From assembly GCA_026874595.1 (NCBI GenBank), contig CM049309.1:67810926-67874925 (forward strand): DNA of 64,000 nt. Reading direction: 5' to 3'. The notes beneath the pieces are model-generated. The model was not told the DNA's origin, ran no database searches, and saw only the letters and a program-made list of their open reading frames with translations. Source of the stretch: Sipunculus nudus. Its lineage: Eukaryota; Annelida; Sipuncula; Golfingiida; Sipunculidae. Made by a program: the position numbers and the translations under genes. Positions within the stretch are counted from its first letter, which is position 1. The number at the start of each line of letters is the position of its first letter. This document shows positions 46,725 through 59,697 of this stretch, one piece after another.

Positions 46725-47399
46725 TATATATACCGTGTCACCATTCTGCATGTAGCCATTCTTTCGACCGAACAGAAGAAATAAATGTCATATATACCCA
46801 TATATACATAACTCCTCTTTAAATCATGCACAGGGACAACAAGAAAATATGACCATTCACCGATGTCACATCGGTATGGGTTTATAAATCATCACACCTG
46901 TGTGTATTCGCCCATGCAAGAAGGAGAGACAACTCAGTACATGGAGTCCTGAACAGCTGAACACATGTTGAGTAAAACACCGTGCGGCTCAAAGACTATG
47001 TACGTTAACCGTGGGAAACTGTAAGCGTATTGTTAGCAGTGTTTGTATACAAGCACTGATACAGGTAAAACGCAGGTGCGACTCATAATAATGTTTCCTT
47101 CTTCTTATACAAGACAGATAACCTACCCGGAAAGATGTGATCTCTTATTTTATGTTTACAGTGTCATTAATATTGCTTCCCCCGAGGGCGGCAGGAAGTA
47201 TCTATGTCACTTAATATATACAATGGTTTAAGCCGTAATATTAACATGTGTGGGTGCGTGTATTTAAATGTAGTTTGATATTCATCGGTTAATTGATAGA
47301 CTGTATTAACTTATATGTACACGTGCAGGTGTGTCTCTATGGATCACTTAATGTATATTGGTTATATAAAAATATTAACATGCACGTGTTGCGTGTGTT

Positions 47400-47570
47400 T
47401 GTAAGTGTGACTATGGCCGGATCCAGGATTTCTTTAGAAGGGGGAAGGGGGGGGGGGGGGGGGGGGGGGTTCCAATGGTAACTGGGGGGGGGGGGGGGGT
47501 CCAGTGGGAATTGATCAATGAAAAGGCCAACAAAACATGCTTTAAAAAGAAAACTCTTATTAAAGGTCAA
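47400..47570. mobile_element. MITE fragment with two poly-G tracts
   Basis: It opens with GGCCGGATCCAGGATTTCT, a hAT-MITE-like terminus, followed by poly-G runs (about 47447-47469 and 47485-47499). No matching opposite end is seen nearby. Confidence 0.4.
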
Positions 47571-49060
47571 ATTCAATAAGTATCAGGTTATTTAGTTACA
47601 ACTGTGTTGTGTTGCTGAAATTAATATAATTTACAATATATGTTTTCATGGAGCTTTGAAGAAAATATAACTGCGTATTTTCAAGGTCCATAAGGAAGAT
47701 GCAACCCCCGTATACCCCCCCCCCCCCCCCCTTATATCCTACCCTCCTCAGCATATTGCGTAACTCGACTTGCCTATTACGTCATCAACTGATCCGCTGC
47801 TAGAAGGAATCAGATATCAATGGTTCTATAGCGCCCATTAACAGCGTTAATTGTTGCATGATCTGACGTTGCCAGTGGCGTTCATTAATTACTTTTTGTG
47901 TAGAGAGTAATGCGGGTGTATGACTGCATACTCCAGTACACCGCATGTAAACTCATGTATATTCATATCTCTGTACGAAACAATCGGTTTTAATTTATTA
48001 GTAAATGCAAAACTCTATATGTAAAGTGCCATCATTTTTTTATATTTTTTTCGGGGGGGGGGGGGGAGGAAGGCGGTTACGGAAAGCTTAATCAATTTGT
48101 ACGTGCACCATCAAGTTGGGCCGAATTAAAAAGGCGCCCTCTTAAAAGAATCAATTCTAATTATACTACACACGTATGCCACGTACACTCGTGTATACCG
48201 TTTTGTGTGCGTGTGTTTTTTTTTTTTTTTTGGGGGGGGGGGGGGGAGGGGGGATATAATCCTTATCCCCGACGCACCTATATATGCGCTGCACATTTTA
48301 TATGCATGCAATTGACGAAAGCATAATATAACTATATACGAGTATAAAATTTAATCACATCATGACAGCTTAAATAACCTTTAGATATTTTGCCATAAAT
48401 ATATATTTAAAAGGATGTAAGCTGAATAGAAACTTCAAAATGTGACGAACTTCCTATTTGCGAAGAATCTCGTTTCCTTCAACTGACCACACCTTTCCGC
48501 CAACCATTACACCTTTCCCAGTTATAGTACAATGAACAGGAGTACATTTTTCTATACATGCAGAATGATGTATACATGTAATGTTTTATGTTATTAATAC
48601 GATACTTTTTTTTTGTCTCTCTCGATATCTTAAAATTCTAATTTCTTTATATAAACTGAGTTTGAAGAAAATAAGATAAACTGTAAAAAGTTTATTGTGC
48701 TTCTCTCTCCCCCCCCCCCCCTTCTGTCCCTTTCGCCTCGTTTCAGCACAGCACTCATTAAATGCTGGCCGGTTCATTTGGTGGAAAAATAAATGCATGT
48801 GATATACTTATATAACGAATACCAGATAACAGCTATACTTAAAATACAACACGTTCATTGCCGTAAAAAGGTTAATATAACGGTATTTATGTATTTTCTG
48901 CAAGGTTCAGATGATATTTCACCACTTATCGAAACAATTGTTTATAGGTGTGCGTCTCAGATCATTCGTATATGAAATTTGTAACCCTTTTAAGTAGCAG
49001 GTCCCCCGTAAATTTGGCGACGAAGAAAAGATAAAGTCAAGACGTTCGCCAACTGTAAAA
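47571..49060. other. AT-rich non-coding sequence with G/C tracts
   Basis: Poly-C at about 47716-47731, poly-G at 48054-48066, poly-T/poly-G at 48218-48246 and poly-C at 48710-48721. No gene recognised. Confidence 0.4.
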
Positions 49061-49069
49061 AGAAATGGC

Positions 49070-50010
49070 TTTCACATGCTGGGAGCTGGTTAGAGAAAGG
49101 GGCAGTCACTCTCACACACCTGTAGCACATACGGGCTTCAGCGGTATCCCGCCGGCGCCTAAAAGGAAATAAATACTTATAGGGATATATATGTAAAGAG
49201 CTTTGCCGTATATATGTAAGTACAGGGGCCGGCATGATTGTGCCGTACGCTCGCGGGTCTGGAGTTGGTGCCGCGATGTCTGCGCCGGACAATAACATCG
49301 TGCCGGCGGTGGGGCGGTGCGAGGGCCTATCTATTTTCGAGTGGTATCATTGTATATTGCTAGGTACCTCAAAAGGGTTCCCACAATACAGGTGCGCTAC
49401 GCAAATCTGCGGCGACAATAAGGACTAATACCGGTGCTTTCACGGGCCGCTTCGCTCACTGGCCACGAGTGAGCCACTTACTGCAGAGGTATGCGCCCGA
49501 TAACTCAGGTGCGAGCCCAGGTGTGCCGCAGACATACTGTCGCCGTCCAGTTTACACAAGAACTCGAGTGTAAACACGGACGTCTTTACATACCTATACA
49601 TTAAGCGCTTTGCGGCCGAGGCGCCACAATTACACACCGCCTCTGACAGCGAGGGGGCTGGCCCATTGGCGTTCCACCATCAAACCACCAGACAGGTTTA
49701 CCGCAATACACCTATTGTCAAGCCGTTTATTTCATTAATTTGGTTTCTAACTGTGGCGACAGCACGCTAGAGCCCCCTCTGATGGAATTCAAACAAACTT
49801 TGGATTGGTTCAGCCCGCTACTCCACAGATCGAGTCAAATTACATCGCTTTTGTGGCCTAAAATCAAACATTGACGACCCCTTGGTGTCTAGAGTGCGCA
49901 CATAGTACGAAAGGGGGCGCCCTTTCCTAGAAGCGCTCTCGGTCTTATGACCGTGGGAACATCTCCGACGAGCGCACACGTGCAGTCGACCAGTTTTATA
50001 CCTGTACCTT
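49070..50010. promoter_or_regulatory. Largest CpG-rich island in the window
   Basis: About 900 bp of unique CpG-rich sequence with four GGCGCC palindromes (near 49153, 49620 and 49919 among them) and Su(H)/CSL sites TTCCCACA (49378-49385) and CGTGGGAA (49952-49959). Open frames on both strands (for example 49234-49428 plus, 49440-49637 minus) have no domain. It could be a strong enhancer or a promoter of a gene not otherwise visible. Confidence 0.4.
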
Positions 50011-50771
50011 AATTAGTTTGCTCAGGCCCCCAGCTTTTGTCCACATAACAATATACATGTCTTTAGCAGATGGAGGGGAAAGCATTCTGACCATTTATAC
50101 TCCCCGGAGGGTTTGGTTTACAAGTAATTGGATATACTTTGAGTGTCGAGCAGGCGAAATTCACATGGGTATGCAAATGAATGTAAATGAGAAAATAGCA
50201 TGCTGTCAGACGATCTGTATAAGTCTGATTTAACCAGGCCACTTCCTTATTCTAATCCAATTACGCATTTCAATTGGGTTATGAAATTGTCATCCATGCA
50301 TACACGCAGGTATATGCGTGTGTATTGTATATTTTATACGTGCACATATTTTAAGATCCGATCGTGTAACCTTGTTTCCTTGTCATATTTAGACTTTGTA
50401 AATAGTAAAATTGTTGAATATACATGTATTATTGTTTCGTGTATTATTGTTTCCCAAGGTATACACTAACCACACATGTATTTCTGTGACTTTGACAAGT
50501 TGCTATATAGTCAAAATGGTAATACTCGAGTCCACTCGTCCGGATACAGAAAATTTGGTGTGGCGATATATAGCAATTTACATTGTAAATGAATTTGTGT
50601 TAAATATGGATTATATGCATGCAGTATAATATGTAATATCGTGTTATAAATAGCGCAGGCAAGTAGTAGGTATAATCAATGCTGAACAACGTCCAGCTTT
50701 TATATCGTCCAAATGGTCAGGTCATAACTGTTTCAATCTTCTATGTTGGTAGCATCAAACTTAAATGAAGC

Positions 50772-50772
<1 letters not shown>

Positions 50773-50814
<42 letters not shown>

Positions 50815-50875
50815 ACATGTGTGTATGTATGTATATGTATGTGTGTATACTGCAAGTATACCTATATTACCTGCA

Positions 50876-50909
<34 letters not shown>
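50773..50909. repeat. Two (TA)n arrays
   Basis: TA arrays at 50773-50811 and 50878-50909 with TG-rich sequence between them. Confidence 0.95.
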
Positions 50910-50912
<3 letters not shown>

Positions 50913-51284
50913 CAAATATTCAAATGTATACATATATATTTGTAATCATTAATTATGTACCAATTTACATTGGTGCCATATGGTTAACACACAGCGTCCA
51001 ATAAAAAATAAAACGGTTAATGGCCTATTTATTCTATATAAGCCCGCCCACACGCAATAAACATCACACGGTGTCTAGATCGTGCATGGGTTCGCACTTT
51101 TTTGTTACCTTCGATATCAATCGCTGAGAATATATAGATTATATCTTGATAATGCGGCATACAGGATGCGGACCTGTAAAACATACATCAGATGTCTGGT
51201 CTTTATGTTTGGCAAGGTGTCGCGGTTCATCAAAGTATTGGGGTCACGATAAGATGACATGATAAAGAAGAGAAAACAAATTTC

Positions 51285-51286
<2 letters not shown>

Positions 51287-51339
<53 letters not shown>
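51287..51339. repeat. (AT)n microsatellite
   Basis: A pure AT array. Confidence 0.95.
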
Positions 51340-51342
<3 letters not shown>

Positions 51343-52160
51343 GCCGCTTGCATGGAAGCATGCATGCGCTTAGTTAAATTGATGCAAGACTGATCGAAAT
51401 CTATATACTATAGTATCTAGTACCTTATACCAAAAGCACTTTTCGAGCTGTTGTATCATGCACATGTGCCACTGCATATGCATGGAGTGCTTTATTTGCA
51501 ATACTATAAACATTTATTTTAATTAGAAACATGTTTGCTTAATAAAATGCCAGTATTATCATAATTGTCCACTTGTCCAGCAGATATTTAAATATCATGA
51601 CGCATATACACTTATTAACAAATGGCTTTATTCTAAGAAGGCTATAAACATTTATCGTTGTGAACTTGTCTGGAAATGAGTTTTACTATGCTTGTCTGAA
51701 ACTGCGAAAAAGGAACCTGACGAGACAATACTTTAGTATATACATGTATGTATAGGACAGTGACGTCACTATAAACCCATCAACAGGTGTCGTTTGGTCC
51801 CATCACCCATTGCGGGCGCGGCCCATCACGATTCCAGGATGTCACATGTATATACTCAGGGAAGGTTCATTTCAGTGCATGCATGCTTTTATGTTAAATT
51901 TTAATACAATATTACACATGTAGAAATTGTGTCTCACACCCAGCTACGAAGAGGTGTAAAATTAGTGAAATAAAAATAACGTGCATTTAAAAAAAGAATA
52001 TTACGTCACAACACGATATTTGATATAAGTGGATATAGTTCTTGGCTCATTCGATTCATATACCTGAACTACATTGCTATTTTAAACATAAATAAATCTT
52101 CTGGGAAGATGAGTGAACGTGTATGTGTGTGTTGAGTTGCAAAGCAGGTTTATTAAACGC
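51340..52160. other. AT-rich non-coding sequence
   Basis: Nothing recognisable. Confidence 0.35.
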
Positions 52161-52162
52161 AC

Positions 52163-52513
52163 ACAGGGGGGGGGGGGGGGGGGTTAATCTAGCCTATAGA
52201 GATAAAGAGAAACTAAAGAACATATTGTACCCCGGGGTATTATCCAGGATCGGAGAACCATCTGGCCCAGCTCATTTACAACCCCGGGTATACAGTCTGG
52301 ACCATGCTAGACTATAACCCGGCATAAAATCAAATCTAGGCTATTCTGGCCTGCTGATTCTGCTGTATACACCGGTCGGCGCCCATTTTACTCTTTTGTT
52401 TGTATATGATTTTATATTATTATTTTGTATCATTTTTAGGTAACCCCCCCCCCCCCCTTTATTCGAAATTGTTATTGTCCGACCCTCCGTTAAGGTCTTG
52501 CATCCGCCCCTGA
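52163..52513. mobile_element. MITE-like element bounded by poly-G and poly-C
   Basis: A poly-G run (about 52167-52183) and a poly-C run (about 52444-52457) flank 260 bp, followed by gcatccgcccctg, whose reverse complement CAGGGGCGGATGC is a hAT-MITE-like end. The left terminus is not clear. Confidence 0.4.
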
Positions 52514-52849
52514 GTGACATTTAATTTCCATGAAGAGTGAACTAAAGTAAAAACCGAAGTCCTCCCAAAATGTATGATTATACCTTCACACTAGCATTGA
52601 AAACAATGTTGTTTTAGTTTTTATGGGTCTTTCATCAAATTTTCTGCCTGTGTTTGAAACAAACAGAGGCATTAGTGTCTCGATTCCTTGTCGCCAGCAT
52701 TTCTTACTTTGTAGCTGCCAGACCGTGTAATTAATCAATCCTCAGGTGATCAGAGCCAGTCTAACTTGATTGCAGTTAGAACTTTTTCAAGTGTACTTAA
52801 ATTGCTTTAAATGGCCCTGAAATAAATCAGTGGTGTAAGAGCTGTAACG

Positions 52850-53170
52850 TTTCCGCGAGTCTCATCCGCTACTAACCGACTTCCTCAAGTTGATTAACTT
52901 TGCAGGTGTCAAATTACTTATGGGTTTAACCAGGATATTCCCGCTGACATAAGCACGTGACGCATGCGTGACGCACGCAAAGTGCAGCAAACGACAGGGA
53001 CGGGGTTACGCACTTGGTCACCAGAGGGCGGTACGGTGGGGTTGGTTTTGCGGGAATACCCACAGCAGTTCGCGCCCTCATATAATTCAGACCAGATGTC
53101 AACCCGAAAAAAAAAGTAATAGAGTCGCCCATCCCTGTTTAGACACCTGCAAGGCCGGGTTTTAATTTGT
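52850..53170. promoter_or_regulatory. GC-rich island with CTCF-like site
   Basis: Contains GCACGTGACGCATGCGTGAC near 52952 (CACGTG and two TGACGC words) and TCACCAGAGGGCGGTA (53018-53033), which fits 15 of 16 positions of the vertebrate CTCF consensus CCASYAGRKGGCRSTA. Candidate insulator or enhancer boundary. Open frames on both strands show no domain. Confidence 0.45.
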
Positions 53171-54100
53171 TCACACATTGATTCGATCCATGAAAAAGTC
53201 AGTCAAAGTTTGTTCCTCATGGCCCTATGTCCACACAATGTATACATTAACACGTACTTCTTATATATAGTTTGCACGATATCCTCTCTCATGTTCCTGT
53301 GTTTTCCCTTCCCATATTCGTGTGGGTATTTTTAGATATGAGTAATTTCCTCTGCCCACTCCTGAGCTTTTAATAATATGTTTAATTTTTGTTAGGAGAC
53401 AGTGGTTTAACGTTCACGAAATCCGTTTGTTTAAAATTAAGCTACTGTAATTGGCAGAGCTATAGTATAGGCCTGTATACCTGACGAAAGTCACAAGGGA
53501 CAAATACATACTTTTTATAGAGTAGGCCTATAGACTGGTATATGACAGATAAAAGATAATAATTTTTAGTATCGAGATTACAATGTACAGTATATCAAGA
53601 TAAGTAGCCAGAAATAATTATACAACATAAAAATTGAATCGTATACTATAAGATCTATCAAGTTTGTATTATTAGAAACATTATAATGCCGTCCTCATAC
53701 GCTGGTGGTGGAATATGGCCATGACCGATGGAAAGCAGGTGTTAATAATGACACAGTGTATACAAATCGCTTCTGCAACACTCTTTCAAGATCTTTACTT
53801 GGTATTTCCTTAAATTTGAATGTAAAATATGGACTTAAATATATTTTGGTTGTCTTGAGGGTATTATAGTACATTGATAGAGGATACAATATCTTTTTAT
53901 GACATAAATGTTCTCATGTAAAAGAAATCTTAAGTGTATATTATACATTAAATTTCCCACTTCATTGAAGGGTACGAAATATATTTGACTTGACTTCACT
54001 ATGCATTATGAATATATATGTATACAGGAGAAAAATATAATAATTATATGCTTTCTTTGTATGTAAAATGTGAATGGTTAAATGTTATTATTGTTAAAGG
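53171..54100. other. AT-rich non-coding sequence
   Basis: Nothing recognisable. Confidence 0.35.
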
Positions 54101-54114
54101 TATGTTGATATATA

Positions 54115-54120
<6 letters not shown>

Positions 54121-54171
<51 letters not shown>
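54121..54171. repeat. (TA)n(CA)n compound microsatellite
   Basis: TA array followed by a short CA run. Confidence 0.95.
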
Positions 54172-54779
54172 GCAAACTTATATGTGGCCATTGAGTAGGT
54201 TTTTGTTATTGTTTATATATGTATAAGTGTACAAGACTTAAGTGTTTTTGTCGTTTAAGACTTGAAAATGCAACGCGTGTATTGTAATAAGGATGTTTTA
54301 CGTTTGTATAACGAATGGTTTGATAGAAGTTTTTATGAAGTATATGTTTTTGTAATTAAACTAAGGCTTGAAATCATTAATCAAAGTCAGTAATTAAAAA
54401 AATTCAGTTCAATGAATTTAAATATAGACCAATGTTTATAAAAAAATCAAAATAAAACTGAATATATATAGTTCTGTTTGAATAAAGACTCGGGTTAAAG
54501 AGTCTTTAAATTCACGACAAGATCATATAATCATAGAATTATAATATAAGTAAATAGCATTATAACATAAAACAATTTGATGGATTCCTGTACTATATAT
54601 GACATAGCATGCAGTAGTTTGTGGGTTTCATTATACTCTGCAAGTATCTATACTTTTTCCCTGCTTTCCGTAGTTTAATTTATAATATACTTATGCTTGT
54701 AAAAACAAAAAATAAATATTCTATAGGGAATAACATCATCATTCTTTCATTTTCTAAGTGTGTTGAGTAAAATTATGAG

Positions 54780-55560
54780 TGAATTCTTTCTCTTGTTCAT
54801 CCAACGCGCCATGACGTCTCAAATGTTACATGTGACGGATTTACGCGTTTCTACAGTTTATATATTCCTGGTCGGACGCGCTTGCTGATCCGTCCAGCAA
54901 ATGAATAAACGTTACTTTCCGTAGATGATATCGACTGGGACAAAAGATTTAACTGAATGATATAGAAACTTATTTACCCAGACAGCGGTATATATCATAT
55001 GATCCGGCTGGGCCACGTGATACTCATTGTCAGAGACCGGCTGTGGTAAACACGGGCAAGCTGCCGGAGCTTTACATTTGCTTATCCAACCACACATGGT
55101 CAGTTTAGAACAACCTTTAATGAGACAATGTCCAGGTGTTCTATAAATATAAATTGCGAATGTGATATCGGAATGCAAGCGTGGAGGCATCTGCGCCACG
55201 TGCTCGCAGAGCTTGAGGAACTTCGGAGACAGATGCACGTTAAAGTTCCACAAGGGGACCCGCCGCTGTCCGACGCTACCTATAGGAGCATCTGTCCAGC
55301 GGCATGTGTTGGCGAACCGCCTAAAGAAGCGCCCGAGCTTTGATCTTTATCACATGGACAGAGAACGCATCTTAATTAACTGATGCGGGATGTTTCATCT
55401 TTTATAGAAATTCATATTTCCAGGTGTGCGAGGAAGGTGAGCCGGGGAATGGAAAATGAAAATGAGGAACAGATGAGCGTCCTCCCTTTACCCTCATCTT
55501 GTGCCCCCACAGGTGGTCGTCCGTGACGGTCTTTAGTGTGTTTATTGCATACCAGGTGGC
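54780..55560. promoter_or_regulatory. GC-rich island, enhancer or unrecognised exon
   Basis: Unique GC-rich block open in several frames. On the minus strand a frame of about 140 codons ends at 54912. Within it, 54977-55144 is framed by an acceptor-like tttatatttatag and a donor-like CTG|GTAAATAAG, and would encode a cysteine-rich piece (GHCLIKGCSKLTMCGW and CPCLPQP). No family is recognised. A forkhead-type GTGTTTAC and a CACGTG E-box lie in the same stretch, so a regulatory element is equally likely. Confidence 0.3.
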
Positions 55561-56850
55561 GTTCAGTGACCGAACTAAAATTGTGTTACACCCAACAACT
55601 AATATAATTAAAACTGGTGAATTAAATGAGCAGTGTACCAAACACATTTTTCTTCTTTTTTTTTCTCTGTGTCTAACACTTAACTATTATCCAATATTAT
55701 GAATATATTAATTTGTGCGGTTTCTATATAAATATCTATGGTAATAATTTATTTTTTCCCTACATAGCTTCTTTATAATGCATATTGAAAATGTGCAAAT
55801 TTTGAACACCTACTGTACGAAATAATTATATATATGCAATTAATAGCGATAAAACAAAACAATTACAAAAATAAACAGTGTTGTCAATTTTACTTAAATC
55901 GCATAAAAATACCTCCGTTTATGTAATATATTGATACTCTATAATTATTTTGTTCACAATACCTTGATATAATCATTAAACGTCTGATCATTAATAAATG
56001 AACATATTCCAGGGCTCTATTTCGATGATGAATGATTTATGTCAAATCAAATTATGTTCGAAAGATGTAAAATGGTAAAAATTTGCTGATACAAGTTGCT
56101 TGAAATAAAGGCGTTCTTAAAAAAAAACCCTAGTAACAGCGCCCCCCCCCCCCCCCGCAACCGGATGAAAACCTTCCCCTTACCGTAAATACCAAAGTAA
56201 ACAGTATATCACATCCACCTTTAACATCATGTATTACAGAGTTAAAGGTATCAACATCGTCATTAATTTAGTATTGTTCAACTAAATAATTAATCATTTA
56301 TATATTCCTAATAACCAGGGATGCCTTTTATAATCATGCAGGGCGCCTGGTCTGGCTGGTGCGTAATACAACTCGTGAACCTTTTTCCCTTATTTCTTTC
56401 ATGATTATTGGTTTGTACTTTGTTTTGTGTATTCTGTTTTGACATTTTGTATCATCTTCGCTTTGACGGAGGAAATAAAGGTAAATAACAACATCATTGT
56501 ACACAAAGATCGTTTGAGCATAACAGGCCATTGCACATTTCAGTCACTTGGCTTAGGGAAATTATAGATCGAATTTTATTCTTTTTGTTTAATACCATGA
56601 TAAACCCTTCATTAAGTTAAGGGCAAGTGAAACCTTATCACATACACGTAATCATACATTTTAAATTCTTGTTTTGGCATCTTCCGATGGGGACACTGCA
56701 TGCATAATGTAAAGATTTTTTTTACTTTGAATTTTCATGAATTCATATATAATAAATATATATTACTGACATAATTTTTTTACATAATGAAATAATTCAG
56801 AAGTTATATTGACCAATCTATTTATGCATTTACAGTTATATCCTGTCTAC
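55561..56850. other. AT-rich non-coding sequence
   Basis: A poly-C run at about 56140-56156. No gene. Confidence 0.35.
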
Positions 56851-57400
56851 ATGTATAGTTGGTCTGCTCAGCTGGATATGAGTCACACCATGCAGGCAGC
56901 TGACCCGTTAACGCGTTATTCACGTAATATTTTTCACATGGTAGAGATTTACGAGATACACAATACTAGGAAATCTTTTAGAATTCAAGGATTGTTATCG
57001 GAGACATCGGATGACCTTCCGTTATTTGGTGCGGAAACGTATGGGGGCGAGGACAGGTGTTGGCCCTAGCAACCGGACGTGGGGTGAAAAGGGGGTGTGA
57101 GTTCCAGCTGCCCCGCACCCCGCTACTATCACGTGTTGGAATCGTGTATTTCAGCTTTCTCACCTGCCCAGGCTTTTGATGCTGACCGATCAATTTGTTG
57201 AGGCCTTGGACTATTGTATTATGGATGCCCGATACATGTTTCTTCTCAGAAGGCAGATGTTTTCCAATTTGTTTATTGTGGCTTGTTATTTAAGTTTACA
57301 TCTCTGCCGCTAGGAGGCGCATCTTATCAGTCACCATTATTTCAGGCCAGACTGACGCATTATTTCCGCTTTATGTTGTCATTGTAAATAAAGATGCATT
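56850..57400. promoter_or_regulatory. GC-richer island with CTCF-like motif
   Basis: Unique sequence with a CTCF-like CCGCTAGGAGGCGC at 57307-57320 (about 12 of 16 consensus positions over 57307-57322) and CpG-rich sequence at 57030-57130. No gene recognised. Confidence 0.3.
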
Positions 57401-58014
57401 TCATACATACCTGACCACATTTGGGCAGTTCCAGCATATAGTCATGAGTTATTAAATTAAAATGCATGCTGAGAAAGTGGCGCCTCATGAATTTCGTTTA
57501 TGAACTATGAGTCAGTTTTTCCACCATGGCAGTCTCTTTCCGGGGCAAACTGTGGAAAGAGCACAGTTCTCATAGCATCTGATCTCACACTTTTCCCTCT
57601 GTAGAGAAAAACATTATCTTTGCATGGTTATAAATTAAATACTATATTATCAAGACAAGAAAACCACATATTAATGGCCACTCTCAGCTTGGCCCTGTCA
57701 TATTACATTTAGTCCCTTTTAACACGAACATTTACGTAATGCAGTGATGACGTAACGGTATGGTAACGTAACATTGACAACTAAATAAGAAATATTTTCA
57801 TTTTTATGAAAAGCAATAATGCTAGATTATATTACTAAAAATGAGGGCCACATAAATTGCAAATGTAACACTTTATTTTGATATTATAACAAGTGCACAA
57901 CAATTAAGGCAAGCTTTTGTTTTATTTTTTTTCCTAGATAACCATTACGCGTTTTTGTTTTTATTTCCACTCTGTTTAAAGGATAGATATATATAACCTG
58001 TTGGTAGCACTTGA

Positions 58015-58017
<3 letters not shown>

Positions 58018-58081
<64 letters not shown>
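58018..58081. repeat. (TA)n microsatellite
   Basis: A pure TA array of about 64 bp. Confidence 0.95.
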
Positions 58082-58082
<1 letters not shown>

Positions 58083-58244
58083 AATTGGGATGAAGGTATC
58101 CATACGATAAGAATAATATATCATGATATTAAGCCTTTCGGATTTCAGATTTTTTATGCACGGGGTTAGGTATAATCCAAAAGTCGTACGGCACCGATAT
58201 GACATTGAATCATTATGAAGTTCTATAGAGATATCACCATTCTA

Positions 58245-58315
58245 CCTTTTAGAGTCACAGGCGGGTTTCTTGTCCGAAGTCTAGCGCCTCAACATCTAAG
58301 CCACGTGCTGCCGTT
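58245..58315 (-). repeat. Possible tRNA-derived SINE head
   Basis: The minus strand reads GTGGCTTAGATGTTGAGGCG and then CTAGACTT, close to the 5' half of a tRNA-Leu/Ser-like gene with an A-box-type TGGCTTAG. A proper B box is not visible, so it is not a functional tRNA. Confidence 0.3.
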
Positions 58316-58394
58316 TTCGCTTTCTGCAAATCTCATTAAACTCGCAGATTATATTCTCTAAATAAAAATGCCAAGAACCTATCCGTGTATAACT

Positions 58395-59290
58395 GAATAT
58401 TTGTGAAAAAGCAAGTAAGAGAATAGATGTAATGAGATCACTTGTGTATAAACTAGATAGGAATGCTTTGGAAGTTTTGTATCTCACTTTTAATAGGCCT
58501 GTCTTTGAATTTGCATGTGAACTGTGGGATGGGTGCAATGATGCTCAAGTGCGTCAAATTGAATCAGTTCAACTGAGCACAGCGAGAGTAGTGACTGGTG
58601 CAATTAGAGGTACAAGCCACAATTTAATTTTCAAAGAAACAGCATGGCAACTGCTTAGTGAGAGACGGAATATTAAAAAGCTTATCTTGTTCTATAAAAT
58701 GATCAATGGGCTGGCACCACTGTATATGTGCGACTTATTAACTGATGATGTCGGAAGCAATGGGTATATGAATTGCGTAACAGGTATAATTTGCGTCCGC
58801 CAGCAGCTCTTACGATTGTACGGCAAAACAGTTTTCTTTTATCAACGACATGTCTGTGGAATTCTCTAGACCAAATTTCAAGGAACAGCCCATCCGTCTT
58901 AATCTTCAGGAAAATTTAGAAAGAAATGTGCAGAAGCGCGTATTACAGTCAGTACATGGGTAACCGACAGGCACAAATAAATCATACGAGAATGCGTTCT
59001 TGGTCACAGCTCCCTGAATGGGCATTTATTTAAAAAATTTTTTTTCCAGAAAATCAACTTTGCTCTTGTGGTCTTGCGGTAGAGACCCCTGGGCACTATT
59101 TTTTTGTATTGTCCCCTTTATGCGAATAAGAAAGAAGAACTCTTCTCAAAGGTATCAGTACAGTACAGAGGGAAACATATTTTATTACACAGACAAAAAG
59201 TGTGTAACAAAGAATTGTGAACTTTTTAATATTATTCAGCAGTTCATAGTGCAACTAAAATTTTTAAAGAAATCTGAATTTTGGAAATAT
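58395..59290 (+). pseudogene. LINE (non-LTR retrotransposon) ORF2 3' end, broken
   Basis: The reading frame from about 58395 (KASKRIDVMRSLVYKLDR, then LYLTFNRPVFEFACELWDGC) matches the region after the reverse-transcriptase core in many animal LINEs. It continues through ARVVTGA and LILFYKMINGLAPLYM. After a frameshift near 58760-58830, LWNSLD and then HTRMRSW, CSCGLA.ETPGH and CPLY-like words mark the C-terminal zinc-knuckle segment up to about 59130. At least two frameshifts and several stops are present, and everything upstream of the RT C-terminus is missing, so this is a 5'-truncated dead copy. Confidence 0.85.
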
Positions 59291-59662
59291 GGGAGGTTAC
59301 TAAGGTAATTGACATATGTTCTCCAATTGTAAATAATTTATTTTTATTTTATTTTAGTCACTGCTTGTATTGTTCAGGTATAATTTCCCATATATATGTA
59401 TATATGGATTAACATCTGTATGTCATTTGTATGCCATATTACGTAATCCTTGTATTAACAGCATAACGTAAAAATGTGAATGTGTTTCACTCAGGATTAT
59501 TTAATAACATATTCAATGAGGAGAGGAATTCATATAGGGCTGTGACCTGTTTTCCCACCCTCATTGCTTTGCTTTGCATTTAAATATTGTTTAAACCATC
59601 TGAATATTTCTAGTGGAATAAGTAACTTTCTATTGGGGACATTTGGTGCAAAATGTTATCCC

Positions 59663-59666
59663 ATTT

Positions 59667-59697
<31 letters not shown>

